Part shown: piece by piece, positions 10,632 to 22,088 of the stretch
Layout of the letters: every line of letters begins with the position of its first letter
Position numbering within the stretch: position 1 is the first letter of the stretch
Source of the DNA: Podospora pseudoanserina
Lineage: Eukaryota > Ascomycota > Sordariomycetes > Sordariales > Podosporaceae
Reading direction: 5' to 3'
Assembly: GCF_035222485.1 (NCBI RefSeq)
Contig: NC_085921.1
Location: forward strand, 2,542,001 to 2,606,000
DNA length: 64,000 nucleotides
Program-made: the position numbers and the translations under genes
The notes under the pieces: model-generated
What the model saw: the letters and a program-made list of their open reading frames with translations, nothing else
Database searches by the model: none
What the model was told of the DNA's origin: nothing

Positions 10632-13491
10632 AATGCAGTTCGCCCGCACGGTAGTACACTGCAAAAGTAGCAGCGACGCCCGGCATTTTGACGCATTTCT
10701 TCCGCTCTTTTCATTTTACCCTTCCGTGCGTGCAGCCACTATGTACTTGGCTTTTAGAGGCTTGACAGAGCAGAGAATGGTTCGGACGCGGTCCCGGCTC
10801 GCCTTGCCACGCATCCATCCCAACCATCCATCCATTCCCCCACTTCTGCAAGCCACGCCGGTGCCCATCACGAACTTGGACTGCTACTTGAGGCAATGAG
10901 GCAAAAGGGCAATGGGCCAGCTGGAGCATAGCACAACAGCAAGACCACGCATGTGAGGTATGTTTGCGCTGCGCAGCAGGTAATTAACTGCCGACGTAAG
11001 AGTCTCGAATCTTGATGCAGTCTCACAACCGATCGACGCCTCTGGACCGTTTGGATAAGATACGGCTCATACAGAAACAGCTTGCCAGCCAAAGTTCCAC
11101 CTTCATCAACCTGTTATCGTCTTCCTCTTCTTCTCCCCCGCTTCTTCTTCGCGTAGGTATCCCGTGCGTGTGTGTCCCGCTTATTTTTCTAAACGCGCAA
11201 AGATAAATTGGATGGTGCCTCCAAGCGATGTACCAGCATGACATGGTGAAAGCGCCAAGCTTCATGTTTCGGGTCTCCTCGTCTTTCTCAAATCATGCTC
11301 CAACGGACTTCCCTCTTTTGAAATGCCGCACAGCCGGCGGTTATGGGGCCTGCTTGGTTCTCATCCTTTTTGACCTCTTTGCAAGTTTGTGGCTATTGAT
11401 GCCGTCAACACACTAGGGGACTAGGTAGGGGAGTTAAGTTAATATCCAACACACGTGTGTCTTCCCTGTCCTCTAGCTGGACTGGGCAGTTGAAGAAGGT
11501 GAGGGGGAAAAGCACGTTCTTTTTCCTACAATTCCTTTTCCAATATTGCTTCTTCCAACCCCCCCACCCGCTATACATACAGCACATAAACGTGTTGTGT
11601 GGGCTTGCGGCGCGAGTAATCGACCTTTCCTGCTTCAACACCGGATGCAAGCCCACTGTCAAAAAAAAAGAGACAACTGGACTGGCTGATCTCCTTTTTG
11701 GCTTTTTGACTTTCCGCTAGTGCGTGCGGCACAAGCAGCTTTTGGGCCATCATCCAGAATGTTGCATCTTCCCTGATCTTAAAAATTGGGTCGCTGCCCA
11801 TTACGCTATTCTGGGACTAGCGTGTGGCCTCAGGAGTTTTGAGTGTGACACTGCGGGGTCGTTTTCCCGTTCAAGCCTAGAACCCTGTCAGAGTTGGAAT
11901 CCTTGCTCCTTCTCTCTGTTGGAGCGGGCGGGGAACCTGTGTGGAAAACCACAAGCGGCGGTTCGGTTGGGCTGAGTGCATTCACCATTGATTCGTTGGC
12001 TGCTGTTCTGGAACTCCGAAAATCTGTGTGGAATTTTTGGAGTAGGAGATCTGGGATCTGGGGATCTGGATGGATCTCGTGGGCAACGGTTTTGGGTTCC
12101 AGACCATGAGAAGGTGTGGGTGGGGAGGGTAGAACGAGTTGCCTGTCCGTTGAAGACGCCGAGAAGACACAGACCAAACAACCTTCATTCCAGAGCGATG
12201 GTTTCCGCGGATACAAACCTCACTTGTTGTTTACTTCTTTATGATCGTGAGTTTTCTCTAGTCTGCTTCATCCAAAGTCTTTGTTACGTTTCTCTCATTC
12301 TCACAAGTGGCGGAAAGGATATTTGTTTGTCAAGTCTACGCGAGTCATCAAACTGCACTGCCCACGCGAAAATCCGATATCAAAAGCCCGTATTTACCCC
12401 TTAACTGCTATTACGTCCCAAACCTTGAACCCGACACTTGCAGTCTCACAATACGCGGACTGAAACTTTGACCTCCGACTCCGCCTCAAAATTGATTGCC
12501 TTTTGTCTTTGATGAGCTACTTTTCTAGAATACGAGAACATGCGGTTCGTGGATACACAGGTAAGGTCCGGGGGATACGCGTAACGTAGTTGATGAGCCT
12601 TGTTACACACGCCACGCATGTTGTGGACAAAAAGATGGAGGCTGCTACATGAAAAGTTGCACAGCTCATTGATTATAGCTGTAAAGAAGTCTTTTTAGCA
12701 TGGTTAAATACCCCTGAGAAGGTGACTCTCTCAAAACAGTCGGGAGGTATACACTCCCTTGCTTTCATCACATGCTCGGAGTCATCATTGAAGAAAAGCT
12801 CGGATGATTGCTTGCTCTTGCATCAAGTGAGCTTCATCTCATGTATTGTCAGCATGCAAGGCACAGCACAGGCATCAAGCTCAAAAGTGCTCGCATTGGC
12901 GCGTAGCCAACCTCCCGCTATATGAGATGATCGACTGTGATGGGACGGATGATTGACGGTGTCAAAGCAGGTCCACCACCATCGTTCATTATCCTGTGGG
13001 GAATCTACCTCATGAGATGGCGCAATAAGCCAAAGCAACGCTACGCAACAACAACAACAACAGCGTTCGCTACAACCGGGCGTGGATCCTAGATCACAAT
13101 GGCTTTGTGACTCTGATAGAGGTTAGCGCGGATATCATACTTGTTGGGAACAGGAGGGTTTTGGCGGTGATTTTGTGATAATAGCAATCTAACCCCAGAG
13201 GAAAGGGCTTGTTGGCCAATGATGAGACTCTCTTTTCTGAGGAGTGATGGATAGTAATACCATTCTCTCTTATACTTTTAGCGCCCATCACGGTTATGTT
13301 AACTATAGATAAAACTATTTCGACCAATTCAATATGCAGTATACTTACAACCTCCATCCCATCGCATGCAAAGCCGGGGCCATAAGGCTAGGGTAACCGA
13401 CAAGTCATACACACCTTCCTCGCTCCATTCTTCCGCTAGACCGTAAATGCGAGCCGAGCAAGTGAATTGGTCCGGGTGGCTAATTCGGCGT

Positions 13492-13573
13492 TGAGGGCGT
13501 GCGAGTGTAAACGTCGAGATTACGCCTGAGGGCGTGCGAGTGTAAACGTCGAGATTACGCCTGAGGGCATGCG
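13492..13573. repeat. 35-bp tandem repeat, about 2.3 copies
   Basis: Two identical 35-bp units (13492-13526 and 13527-13561), each starting TGAGGGCGTGCGAGTG and ending GAGATTACGCC, followed by a partial third unit (13562-13573) with one change. No gene overlaps it. Confidence 0.9.
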
Positions 13574-15032
13574 TGGGAGCGTTCATGAAGAAAAAGCCCG
13601 CGCGCGTGGCCGCGGCGTTCGTGAGATTCGTGTAACCAGCCTAGTTCTTCTTTTTCTTGAAATTCCGCTGGAAGATGCAGAGTTCTGTTGATCTCGATAA
13701 TAATTCAGACGAAAATAATCAAACTACGGAAAGCCACAAAATAGTAATTTCCACAAAGTGAAAACAACGAAACGTGGGATTTGGAACCAAGGCTCTAGCT
13801 ATCAGCCACCTGCTCGAGGCAAATAGCCCAAAATTCTCAATGTCCTCCCATCCCAAATTATCATTCCCCTATTTTCCTCTTGGCGTCTTTAGTCGCAAGA
13901 ACACCATTCCCTTGGCGTCTATCGTCGCAAGTGAGCCCGGTGCTCAAAAGAAATCAGTGTCCCCAAACCCCATTCCAGGGTTCGCAAGGGAACGGCGCTT
14001 TGTTGCCGCTGGTGCCGCAGACGTGGCATGTCCTGGGGTAGGTGAAACAAGTTAGCAAGGTGATCTTGGAAGATTTGAGATCAAGAATCGGGAAGAGCAA
14101 GGTGAGAATGAAAGAACATACCATGTGACCTGTTCAAGGTACTGTTTCTTGATGAGGGAAACAGGGATTATTAGAGTGATTAGTTTATCTGGAGAGAAGT
14201 AGGTCAGTGTATGGTCTGATGTAAACAAAGAGCTCTAAGGGGTTGAAGGAAAATCCATACCTTCGGAATCCGAGTCCTTAAAGGCTTCGGCTGAGGATCT
14301 CTTGTTTGTTATCCTCTTGTTAGCCACCTCCTTGTTTGTCCACTTCTTAGCTATTGTGATTGTTTTGTTTGACAGTAAACAGATAGTTGGCTAGGCAGGC
14401 AGGTAGGTAGGTAGGTGATGGGCCACCAGACGCAAGGTGATCGAACGAAGAGGCTCCTCAATGTTTGAGGGTCAAATGCAGGTACGATCTCAAAATTGCC
14501 GGGAATTTATACTCGACAGAGGAGTAACTTCCTATGCAACCGTGCTTTTCGTGTATCATATTGTTTATTCACTTTGAAAGCTCTGCACTTCACTTTGTTG
14601 GCTAGTTGCCCTCCCCACAGGACAGGTCCTACCAGTGGTATGATAGAACTGGGAGCAAGACGGTCAATATGGCAGCTACGCGCGCAAGGCAACTAGGCAG
14701 CGTACGCGCGCGGTTGATAATGTGACGCTTCGTCGCTCCCAAAGATCAGATGGGTATCGCGGGGCCATCTCCATCCTTCCCATCATATCTTCCACATTCT
14801 CCGCCTGTTGAATAGGACACGCGTCCCATTTGAAGAGTTGAGATGAAACAGACAGTGCTGTGGTCAGCGGCCGTTTGCTCGACTGTCACTAGACAGGAAT
14901 ATAAGCCGTGGTGTTAGTAGGACTTCTATAAAGCGCCCTAGATCTTCTTCCTCAGTGGTGAAATGGTCCTGCTTCTTTGAACAATAGCAGAACCCTCAGA
15001 CCTACCCAGAGATTACAAAGCTCCACAGTAGA

Positions 15033-15506
15033 ATGATCGCCTCTATGATGTTGGTCTTCCTCTCCATGGTCATTCAGCTAGCCGTAGCCGGCCCGGTTGA
15101 GCCCGTCTCCGCACAACAACAGAAAAGCTCGCCCCTCGGCGCCTCACCGCCCTCAGCGCACATCCTGTTGTCAATGATTGCCACAGCGTAATCAACAATA
15201 TAGGCAGTAAGCTGAAATCCTCTAAAATCACCACACTGTCTACCTCTCCACCTGCATTTCTCTGAACATAAAATGAAAAGCATCATGCGGAACAGGAAAA
15301 CGGGACCTCGATCCTCGAATGTGCGTGACCATCGGCGTCAACAGTTGTGCTGGCTTCGTTTGCAACTACAACAACTTACCGTATCAACTCAACCTACCCA
15401 TCGCCGCCATCGAAATGACTGCCTATGTCTACGACCCTTGCGTTCGAAACGACCAGTATGGCCAGTGGGCCAACGTATGATATGAGCTTGGATTGGTGCA
15501 TATGCC
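15033..15506 (+). pseudogene. decayed small secreted cysteine-rich protein gene
   Basis: An ATG at 15033 opens a clear signal peptide (MIASMMLVFLSMVIQLAVAG). Downstream, a probable intron (GTAAGC donor near 15206) is followed by an exon with the spacing of a small secreted protein: a block with DPRMCVTIG, NSC, FVCNYN and YDPCV, ending near GQWANV. That Cys pattern resembles a small-secreted-protein family seen in many plant-associated and saprotrophic ascomycetes. The parts do not form one continuous reading frame, and the end falls short of the usual tail. The copy looks broken, with about two breaks. Function is unknown. Confidence 0.55.
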
Positions 15507-16110
15507 TATCATACCAACGCCACCCACACACCCAGGGCACAACAAGATCAGAATCGAAGATGTAAGACAGTTTCTGGGAGGAAACATACCAGCCGAGGTG
15601 ATGGTAGTATCTCACAGTCTTGAGCAGCTGCGGCAGGATAATCTGGGGGAAATTGGCTGGTATGTAGGGGACGTTGACGGTCGTATCTCTTAGAGTAAGC
15701 GGCTGGGGGGGGATTATCTTGGAAGAACTTTGATCGTGATGAGACGAGGATACTAATTGTATCATGTTCTGAGAAGTCGTCTGGATGCACCGCTCAGTAA
15801 TCAGCTACATAGACTGTAGAATTATTTTGGTGCCCAGGTCGAAAATAAGTGTTTTCTGAAATCAAAGAAGTGTTATGCGTTGCGGTCAAGATCGAATCTC
15901 TCTCTGCACAAAACTCGGTTGATGGTTACCCCGCCATACTGTCACAAGTCAGTAGACGTCGGAGGGAAAGTGGCGGGCTTCTCTGTCACAATGTTCCTTC
16001 CTTGATTGATATTCAAGTATAGAACACCCTGCCCAAAGTTGTCACAAATCCACGCTCTGTTTTTCAGACACACACCTCCACACCCAGCGGCCCAACACCC
16101 GATCAGCACG
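15507..16110. other. intergenic
   Basis: No gene was recognised. It should contain the promoter of the secreted protein gene starting at 16111, whose leader is A/C-rich. Confidence 0.4.
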
Positions 16111-17222
16111 ATGCTGGGCTTTACAATCCTCTCTGTGCTTTGGCTCGCCGGACTCGCTCTTGGGGGGCAGGCTGATCCTGCAAAACACGGCTGGATTTTC
16201 GACAGTATGATGAATGAACTGGATTGCTACCACGTCTTGGATCAATTCAACGGTAAGTCGCCATGTATAGCCTCCCTCTACTACAAAGCTATCTATCCTC
16301 TTGCTAACTATGACTGCCTTACATAGAAAGCGCTGATGCAAATCAAGTCATCGAGCTGAAGTATGAAGAGCCCAAAGAAATGCTCTACAAAGGCTGCAGC
16401 ATCATACTCAGCCAACTCGATATCGAGCCCTGGTACACGTACATTAGCTTGAAGCAGATCTTGCCCAGCCTAGCGAAATATCTTTACTACCAACCGAATA
16501 TCAAAAATGACTGGGAGGCGACATTCAACATCTCGGAAAACCAGTCGAATAGTGAATCAAAAATAGCATACGTCAAGATCCTGAAGTATTCCACCGATGA
16601 CCAAAACGAGGCCAATACATTTGCCAATTCTGTCGACCCCGACGCAACTTGTTTCAACATGACAGAATTTCCACCACTCGTCCAGGCAGACTGTCGGGCA
16701 TCGTTTGATTGTTAGTGTTCCCCTCTGACTTTCCGAGCCTACCCAGGCCCGCCAAAACAATGCCTAGATATAGCAGAAACTAACTGCTCACCAGTATGGA
16801 CTACTGGAACCAAAGCCTTCTTCCCGAATCACGAAAACATGACATGGGAGTCTGGTTTTCTTAGCTTCTCCAACGACAGCTCCACTTGCCAGTTTGTGAT
16901 GTATAACAATGACGATTATACTGCATACGTGAGCCTGACCGACGTTACCGACCAAGTCCAGCATCAAATCATTGACCCTTGCGTCTCTAACGGTTGGTAT
17001 GGAGGTTGGCAAAAGAATAATACGGGGCTGTATCTGGACTTCAAGAACAGGGGCGTGCTGGCATGGTTCCTACCCAAAGAGTTCTTTCCCGCTGTTAGAT
17101 GGACCTTTCCTGAGTGGTTAAAAGACCCGGCGGATCCGTGGGATTACCCGCCATATCTCGTGTTCAACAAGAGCAAGAGCCAAGTGTTCAACCAGAATGA
17201 GAGCCAAGCAATCTCTGACTGA
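16111..17222 (+). CDS. secreted glycoprotein-like protein, unknown
   Basis: Three exons, 16111-16252, 16327-16710 and 16795-17222, encode 317 aa. Both introns have canonical ends with clear branch sites (TTGCTAACTATG; AACTAACTGC). The N-terminus MLGFTILSVLWLAGLALGGQA is a good signal peptide. The mature part has about six cysteines and several N-glycosylation sequons (NMT twice, NDSS, NNT), and is rich in Trp and Tyr, especially in the last exon. No membrane span or GPI signal follows, so it is probably released from the cell. I do not recognise a domain. An hAT-like MITE lies 18 bp after the stop codon, so it must contribute to the 3' UTR or terminator. Confidence 0.82.
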
Positions 17223-17240
17223 TATCATGGCGGGTACTGG

Positions 17241-17653
17241 AAGGCAGGCAGGGTGGGAAATGAGCTGATCTGAGCTGAGCAGGCCCTTGACTTGATTTGG
17301 CTCAGCCCGGCCACGTCAAGCTTAACTTGAAGGTGTTATAACTTAAATTGGCTTAGGAAGATTATTAAATCTACAGGAAGTGGTTTTTCCGGGCCGGGTG
17401 GGCCGGAGCACTGGTTCCGCGGAGGGCACCGGTGGGTAGGTACAGAGGGTGCCCTGCCGGCCACCTCACTACCATACCGGATATCACCACTTTTTGTGGG
17501 GCTAAAGAGATCACTGATCTTCTGAGCTGAGCCAATAGGAAGATTTGACTTGGCTCAGGCCAATATAGGGATGACTTGACTTGGCTCAGCTCAGCTCAAC
17601 TGAGCCAAGTCAAGTCAAGTCTGGCTCAGCTCATTGCCCACACTGAAGGCAGG
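17241..17653. mobile_element. hAT-type MITE with 8-bp target site duplication
   Basis: The element spans 17249-17645 (397 bp) and is flanked by a perfect 8-bp direct repeat AAGGCAGG (17241-17248 and 17646-17653). Its ends are inverted repeats: left CAGGGTGGGAAATGAGCTGA and, on the other strand, right CAGTGTGGGCAATGAGCTGA, matching at 18 of 20 positions. Next to both ends lie further copies of TTGACTTG..TTGGCTCAG and GAGCTGAGC motifs as subterminal repeats. An 8-bp duplication with CAGNG ends is the rule for hAT transposons. There is no transposase frame, so it is non-autonomous. Intact ends and an intact duplication point to a fairly recent insertion. Confidence 0.93.
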
Positions 17654-18762
17654 CTTGGACGGGTTTAACATAGCTCAAATAGTGGTTAGTAGGCTGAGCT
17701 TTCGTCTCACCCAAGGAACTTTTTGGGACCTCACCGTGGTCACTAATCCACACCGTCAAGTGAGTCTTGATTTTTCACCGTGTTGCTTGGACGTCCAATC
17801 CTTTGAATAAAAAGTACGAGGCGTGACAATTTACAGCCAATTGTTCTTGTACTCTTTCATCTGACGACACATTACTCATTCTTCCGTCTTCACCCAGATG
17901 TTTCATGCGAAGTATCGACCGGGCCACCATTCTTGTTACACTGCAGATGACCGTCGCAAGTATCCACGTCGTCAGCGTACTGCTGACCAACACGAGATAT
18001 ACAACCTCTCGAGAACTCATTCAACCCTTATCGAACAATTGGTCCAGATAAATATTTCGTCTTTCCCCCTGAGAACCCTTTTTCATTTTTAGCCTTTCAA
18101 AAAGTCAAAATATACATGAAGGGGTTGGCGAAGGACAATGTCATCTTCCTCACCTACCACACTTTATGAAAAATAAAAACCCGAAATCTTGAACTACGAA
18201 CATACTAAGCACCTATATTCACCTGTGCAAAACACACACAAAAAGAGAGAAAAAAAAAGGCCTCCATCTACAACGTGCTCAAATAGGTGAACACCAACAC
18301 ACACATGACTCAGCAATTGTGACCATAAAGAAGATGCACACTACCCAGCAACAAAGTACCTCGCTACAGACCTCCACGCTCAACACCCAGGCTCTAATAC
18401 CTAGCACACCTCACAACAACCAAACACAAATCCCAACCAAATGTCTATCAACAATCTCTCCGTTTTTTTTTCATGAGCGGAGAATCATATATATCCTCTT
18501 TATCAAAAACCTCATAATAAAGTCACAAAAATACCAAACCCCTCCTCCCAACCCAACCCAACCCATCCATCTCTTTGAACAAAACAAAAAGAAAAGCCAC
18601 AAAAAAAAACGCCTGCCTCTTTCATAAAAGTCATCTTGTAGAAAATGAAATCCCTTTCCCACTCTTCTTTTCCCATAGCATACCACCCATCCTGACCAAA
18701 AGACGTGTATATACATCTTTTTTTTCCCCACCTCATATCCAAAACCACCCCCAACCTCCCCC
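17654..18762. other. intergenic between MITE and UGO1
   Basis: No gene was seen. The right half is strongly C/A-rich on the plus strand with A- and T-runs, and should hold the UGO1 3' UTR. Confidence 0.4.
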
Positions 18763-20476
18763 TTAAAATTCCCCATCCCCACCAGCCCCCATCACCCCCG
18801 CAACCCAAAGCCCAACCAGCCCCCACCAATTCACATTCCAACCCCTCGCCAACCCATTCAACCCCTGACCCCGTCTATACACCGTCTCCGAAATCGACTG
18901 CTGCTCCTTTGCCTGCTTCCCCCCCTTCTTCCTTCCCCTCGCTGTCTCCACCACCTTCGAAGGCTTAACAACAGCATGCGACCCCTCCTCATTGACAATA
19001 CTGTACATCGTCCCAAACACACCATTGTATTTCCCAACAGGGACAATAGTCTCCAGACTTTCTGGCGGTGCCACAGCACTCTTCTTGCCCTTGACAGGAG
19101 GAGGCGCCTCGAGAGCTTGGAGGTACTCTGATGTGTTGAGGACCGCGACCTGACCTCTGCGGAGGACCGTCTCGAGTGGGAGCTTGATGCACAGCGCTAC
19201 AGCCGAGGAGCAGAATTTGGCGATGGAGAAGCTCGCGGGAGCAATCTCCCTGTCGATCATGAATTGTGTTCGGAGAACAAGGGGTGTTGAAAGGGTAAGG
19301 AGAGGGTGGACGAGGGAGTGGAGGACCGTTGGGAAAAAGACGGCGGAGGGGCAGAAGTAGGAGGGGAGGCTGCGGAGGGCGGTCAAGGTGCGCCTGGAAG
19401 CGCGAGAGGTGGATGTGATAATCATGCTAAACGTTTTTTAGTACATGGTAGAACAAGACAGCTTCAAGGAGGCATACCGTGTGCGGATCAGATCCAGGGG
19501 AGAGAGGATCAGGCCAGTAACAACCGCCGCGGCGGCAGCCACACAAAGAGAGGCCCATGGATATGGTGCAGCGATATCAATCAACCGGTCCGCATCGTTC
19601 TTGACGCCGAGGTCTGGTACGTTGAGAAGGGCGCTGAGTAGACTCCTGGACCAGTTCTCCAGTAACGAGTGGAGTACCGAGTAGATAAAGGTCACGTTTG
19701 AACCCTTCCAAACACCCCACGCACCTTCCTTCTGCCATAGCTGTGCGATAACTTCCAACACAGAGTCGGGGGTTCGAATGGCCAGTTGATGTGCCGGTAC
19801 AGGGGCTGGCTTTCCAGGCGTTCGTGGGGTATCAAGTGGGGTCATTGGGTTCGGTCTCCCGCGGGTAGCTGTTGGAGAGGGAGTTCGTGGTTGATTTGAG
19901 GTGAAATATGCCATTTCATCGGCATCCGAGTCTGAGTCGTGGGCTTGTTCCTGTAAGTTGCGTGTTAGTCGTCTGCTTGGGGTATGGAAGTGGGGCGTGG
20001 TTCGATGGTGTTGCCCACGATACCCAACGGCAGCATACCTCGTCGTCAAACTGAGTATTCCACGGATTCGCAGCAGCAGCAGCCGCTGCTTGTGCTTGCT
20101 GTCGCCTTGCCTCCTCTGCTTCCTCAGCGGCAGCTGCTAGTCCTCCCAAATCATCCTGTTTCCTGACTTGCATGATGGTCTTGGCCACATCGAAGGGTTG
20201 GGCCATCAGCACCGACGAGTACTTCCACAGCAGCTCGTCCAGCACCTCCTTGACTGTCTGTACAACTGATGGCGAAGGCTCGGCTATGTAGTTCTTGTAG
20301 TCGATGTCGGAAAAGAGGTCGCGTGCCTTAGTAGCATACTGGCCGGTTGAGTTGCCGGCTTGGGCGAAGGCTTTTGGGCCGGGTGGTGTGGGGAGGGATT
20401 CGGGAGGTTCGCCGATCGAAGGGGGAATGTAGTAGGGTCTCAGGGGATTGACCCCGTTGTCACTGTGGTGAGCCAT
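18763..20476 (-). CDS. UGO1: Ugo1-like mitochondrial fusion / carrier-fold protein
   Basis: Three exons on the minus strand (20039-20476, 19478-19950, 18763-19426) give 524 aa. Introns start GTATGC and end TTACAG and TTTAG. The protein has the degenerate mitochondrial-carrier pattern of outer-membrane Ugo1: QPFDVAKTIMQVRKQ in the first part, SPLDLIRTRMI (a PxDxxRxR carrier signature) across exons 2 and 3, and KLPLETVLRRGQ in the third. A Pro/Ser-rich linker and an Ala/Glu/Gln-rich stretch (AAAAEEAEEARRQQAQ) separate the modules, as in filamentous fungi. Ugo1 links Fzo1 and Mgm1 in mitochondrial membrane fusion. It is divergent from the ferredoxin gene, sharing a 599-bp promoter region. Confidence 0.88.
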
Positions 20477-21075
20477 GCTGGTTACTGGTGCTTCTGTAGG
20501 CGCAGGAGCATGTTATGGTGGTGAATTTTGGGCTGGGTTCTCTGGCGAATTGCCCCGCTGATATTTCGCATGTGCTGGGACACAATGAGGTGCGGTGAAA
20601 TCATTTGGCGATAAGCTAAGCATGCAAGAGCTACCCCAAAAGAGCCCAAGCGCCATCCCCGTATTGCATTATCGGGGCCGCCGATAAGCGCCGCCCGCCC
20701 ACCTCAATGCTTGGCTACTGTCATCTTTTGCGGGTAAATTTTCATATCGTTTATCGGGATGTTGAATGGACGAATGTTAGATCAGATAATGATAATTCAT
20801 TATTCAGTTGCCTCCCTCGTCTCAAATAACCATACCTGCTCCACCGTGTGCCCTTTTTGCATGAGGCAGTGAATAGACACCGAAGAGCCCTCAGTTTGCG
20901 TATTGTATATATTGTACCTCTCGGGAGGGGTTTCTCGGCCATTAGGTTGTTTGTCACTCGCAGCTTTCCCCGGGTTTCGGAGCCTTCTAGGCTGTTTGCT
21001 TTTTCTCTCCAGCTTCCCACGCTTGTTTCCCTCTCAAGTCTTCCTGGAGATATAAACACACGCCAAACAGTCAGG
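20477..21075. other. divergent promoter region UGO1/YAH1
   Basis: These 599 bp separate the start codons of two mitochondrial genes transcribed apart. Several GATA motifs are present (for example GGCGATAAGC near 20609 and CCGATAAGCG near 20680), including a full ATCAGATAA at 20781-20789. No coding sequence. Confidence 0.6.
20781..20789 (+). promoter_or_regulatory. possible iron-GATA-factor site (ATCWGATAA) upstream of ferredoxin
   Basis: ATCAGATAA exactly matches ATCWGATAA, the site bound by fungal iron-regulatory GATA repressors (SRE/SreA/Fep1 family). It lies about 287 bp before the ATG of the 2Fe-2S ferredoxin gene. The match is read directly; regulation is inference, since a 9-bp motif can occur by chance. 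Confidence 0.4.
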
Positions 21076-21758
21076 ATGTCGACCCAAAGAATTTTTGCCA
21101 GCGTCCTCCCGAGACTAAGGGTTGCCTCCAGCAAGAATGCGACAACTTCCCTTACACAACAGGCACAACAGCTCCGGTGCTACAGCAGGCCGACCGCCAC
21201 CTTGAGACCTTCCGGTCCGGCCCGGTCCTCGGTGCTCTCCTCCGCCGCTGCCTCCGCCCCTCGCCGTGTATGTGTACCGACCACATCCTCTGCTCAACCT
21301 CGCACCTTGTCCACCTCAGCCTCACTTTTCCATGGTCATGTCGACACCCCAAAGCCAGGTGAAGAGTATGTGCAAAAACCCCCCTTTTCGACATCCTTGA
21401 ACTAACACATCAAAGGCTTTGGGTAACCTTCATCGACAAGGAGGGTGTTGAGACTAAGATTGCCGTTTGCAAGGGCGACAACCTCTTGGATATTGCCCAG
21501 GCTCATGATTTGGAGATGGAGGGTGCCTGTGGCGGTTCCTGCGCCTGCTCGACATGCCACGTCATTGTTGAGGACCCTGACTACTACGACAAGATGCCCG
21601 AGCCGGATGATGATGAGAACGACATGCTCGATCTTGCCTTCGGTCTTACTGAGACCAGTCGGCTGGGCTGCCAGGTCATCATGACTCCCGAGCTGGATGG
21701 CCTCCGGGTCAAGCTCCCCTCCATGACAAGGAACCTTCAGTCGAGCGACTTCAACTAA
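21076..21758 (+). CDS. YAH1: mitochondrial 2Fe-2S ferredoxin (adrenodoxin type)
   Basis: Two exons (21076-21365, 21416-21758; intron GTATGT..AAG with branch AACTAAC) encode 210 aa. The first ~90 residues are Arg/Ser/Ala-rich without acids, as in a mitochondrial presequence. The domain begins LWVTFIDKEG and carries the cluster ligands in CGGSCACSTC (Cys 1, 7 and 10 of that motif; the middle Cys is extra) and LGC near the C-terminus. MPEPDDDENDMLD is the conserved acidic partner-binding helix. This ferredoxin passes electrons from Arh1 to the Isu-based iron-sulfur assembly machinery and to haem A synthesis in the matrix. Length and motifs are complete. Confidence 0.95.
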
Positions 21759-22088
21759 GGCCTGCCAATATATATTGCATTCTCCGGATTATCGTTTCTT
21801 GGTCGGCGTTGCGGCAGCGATACACGGGCATAGTTGTTAAAGATAGATACCAAAAGCATAGGGGGTTGGCTAGTGCGTTTTCCGCGCAATAGCTCACGAT
21901 GTAACTGATGACAAATCTTGCGGCTCCGGGATGGTCTGGGAATCTCTTGCTCTGATCGAGCATGTGTACATGTAAAATAGTAGTAAGGCATCCTATACTG
22001 GGGCCATGTGTAAATAAGATGTAACCTCTGCTCTATAAGCAGTAGAACACCCCTCTGTCTCCCCAACATCTGTAATGGAGAGATCACT
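21759..22088. other. convergent intergenic YAH1/RRP15
   Basis: 330 bp between two converging genes, taken to be their 3' UTRs. Nothing else was seen. Confidence 0.4.

Larger units (their letters stand above)
9092..15032. other. gene-poor interval of about 5.9 kb
   Basis: Only short frames that lack protein-like composition were seen, on both strands. The left edge should contain the promoter of the 8591-9091 gene. Small features: a 9-bp tandem repeat (10596-10631), a 35-bp tandem repeat (13492-13573) and a GGTA-type tetranucleotide run near 14399-14415. I see no tRNA, rRNA or transposon protein in it. Confidence 0.5.

Noticed and set aside
10495-10899. 134-codon frame containing the 9-bp repeat (GALGALGA)
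   Set aside because: No ATG start; the apparent pattern comes only from the tandem repeat.
19765-19785. GGGGGTTCGAATGG, resembling a tRNA T-loop
   Set aside because: Lies inside a UGO1 exon and no cloverleaf arms can be formed around it.
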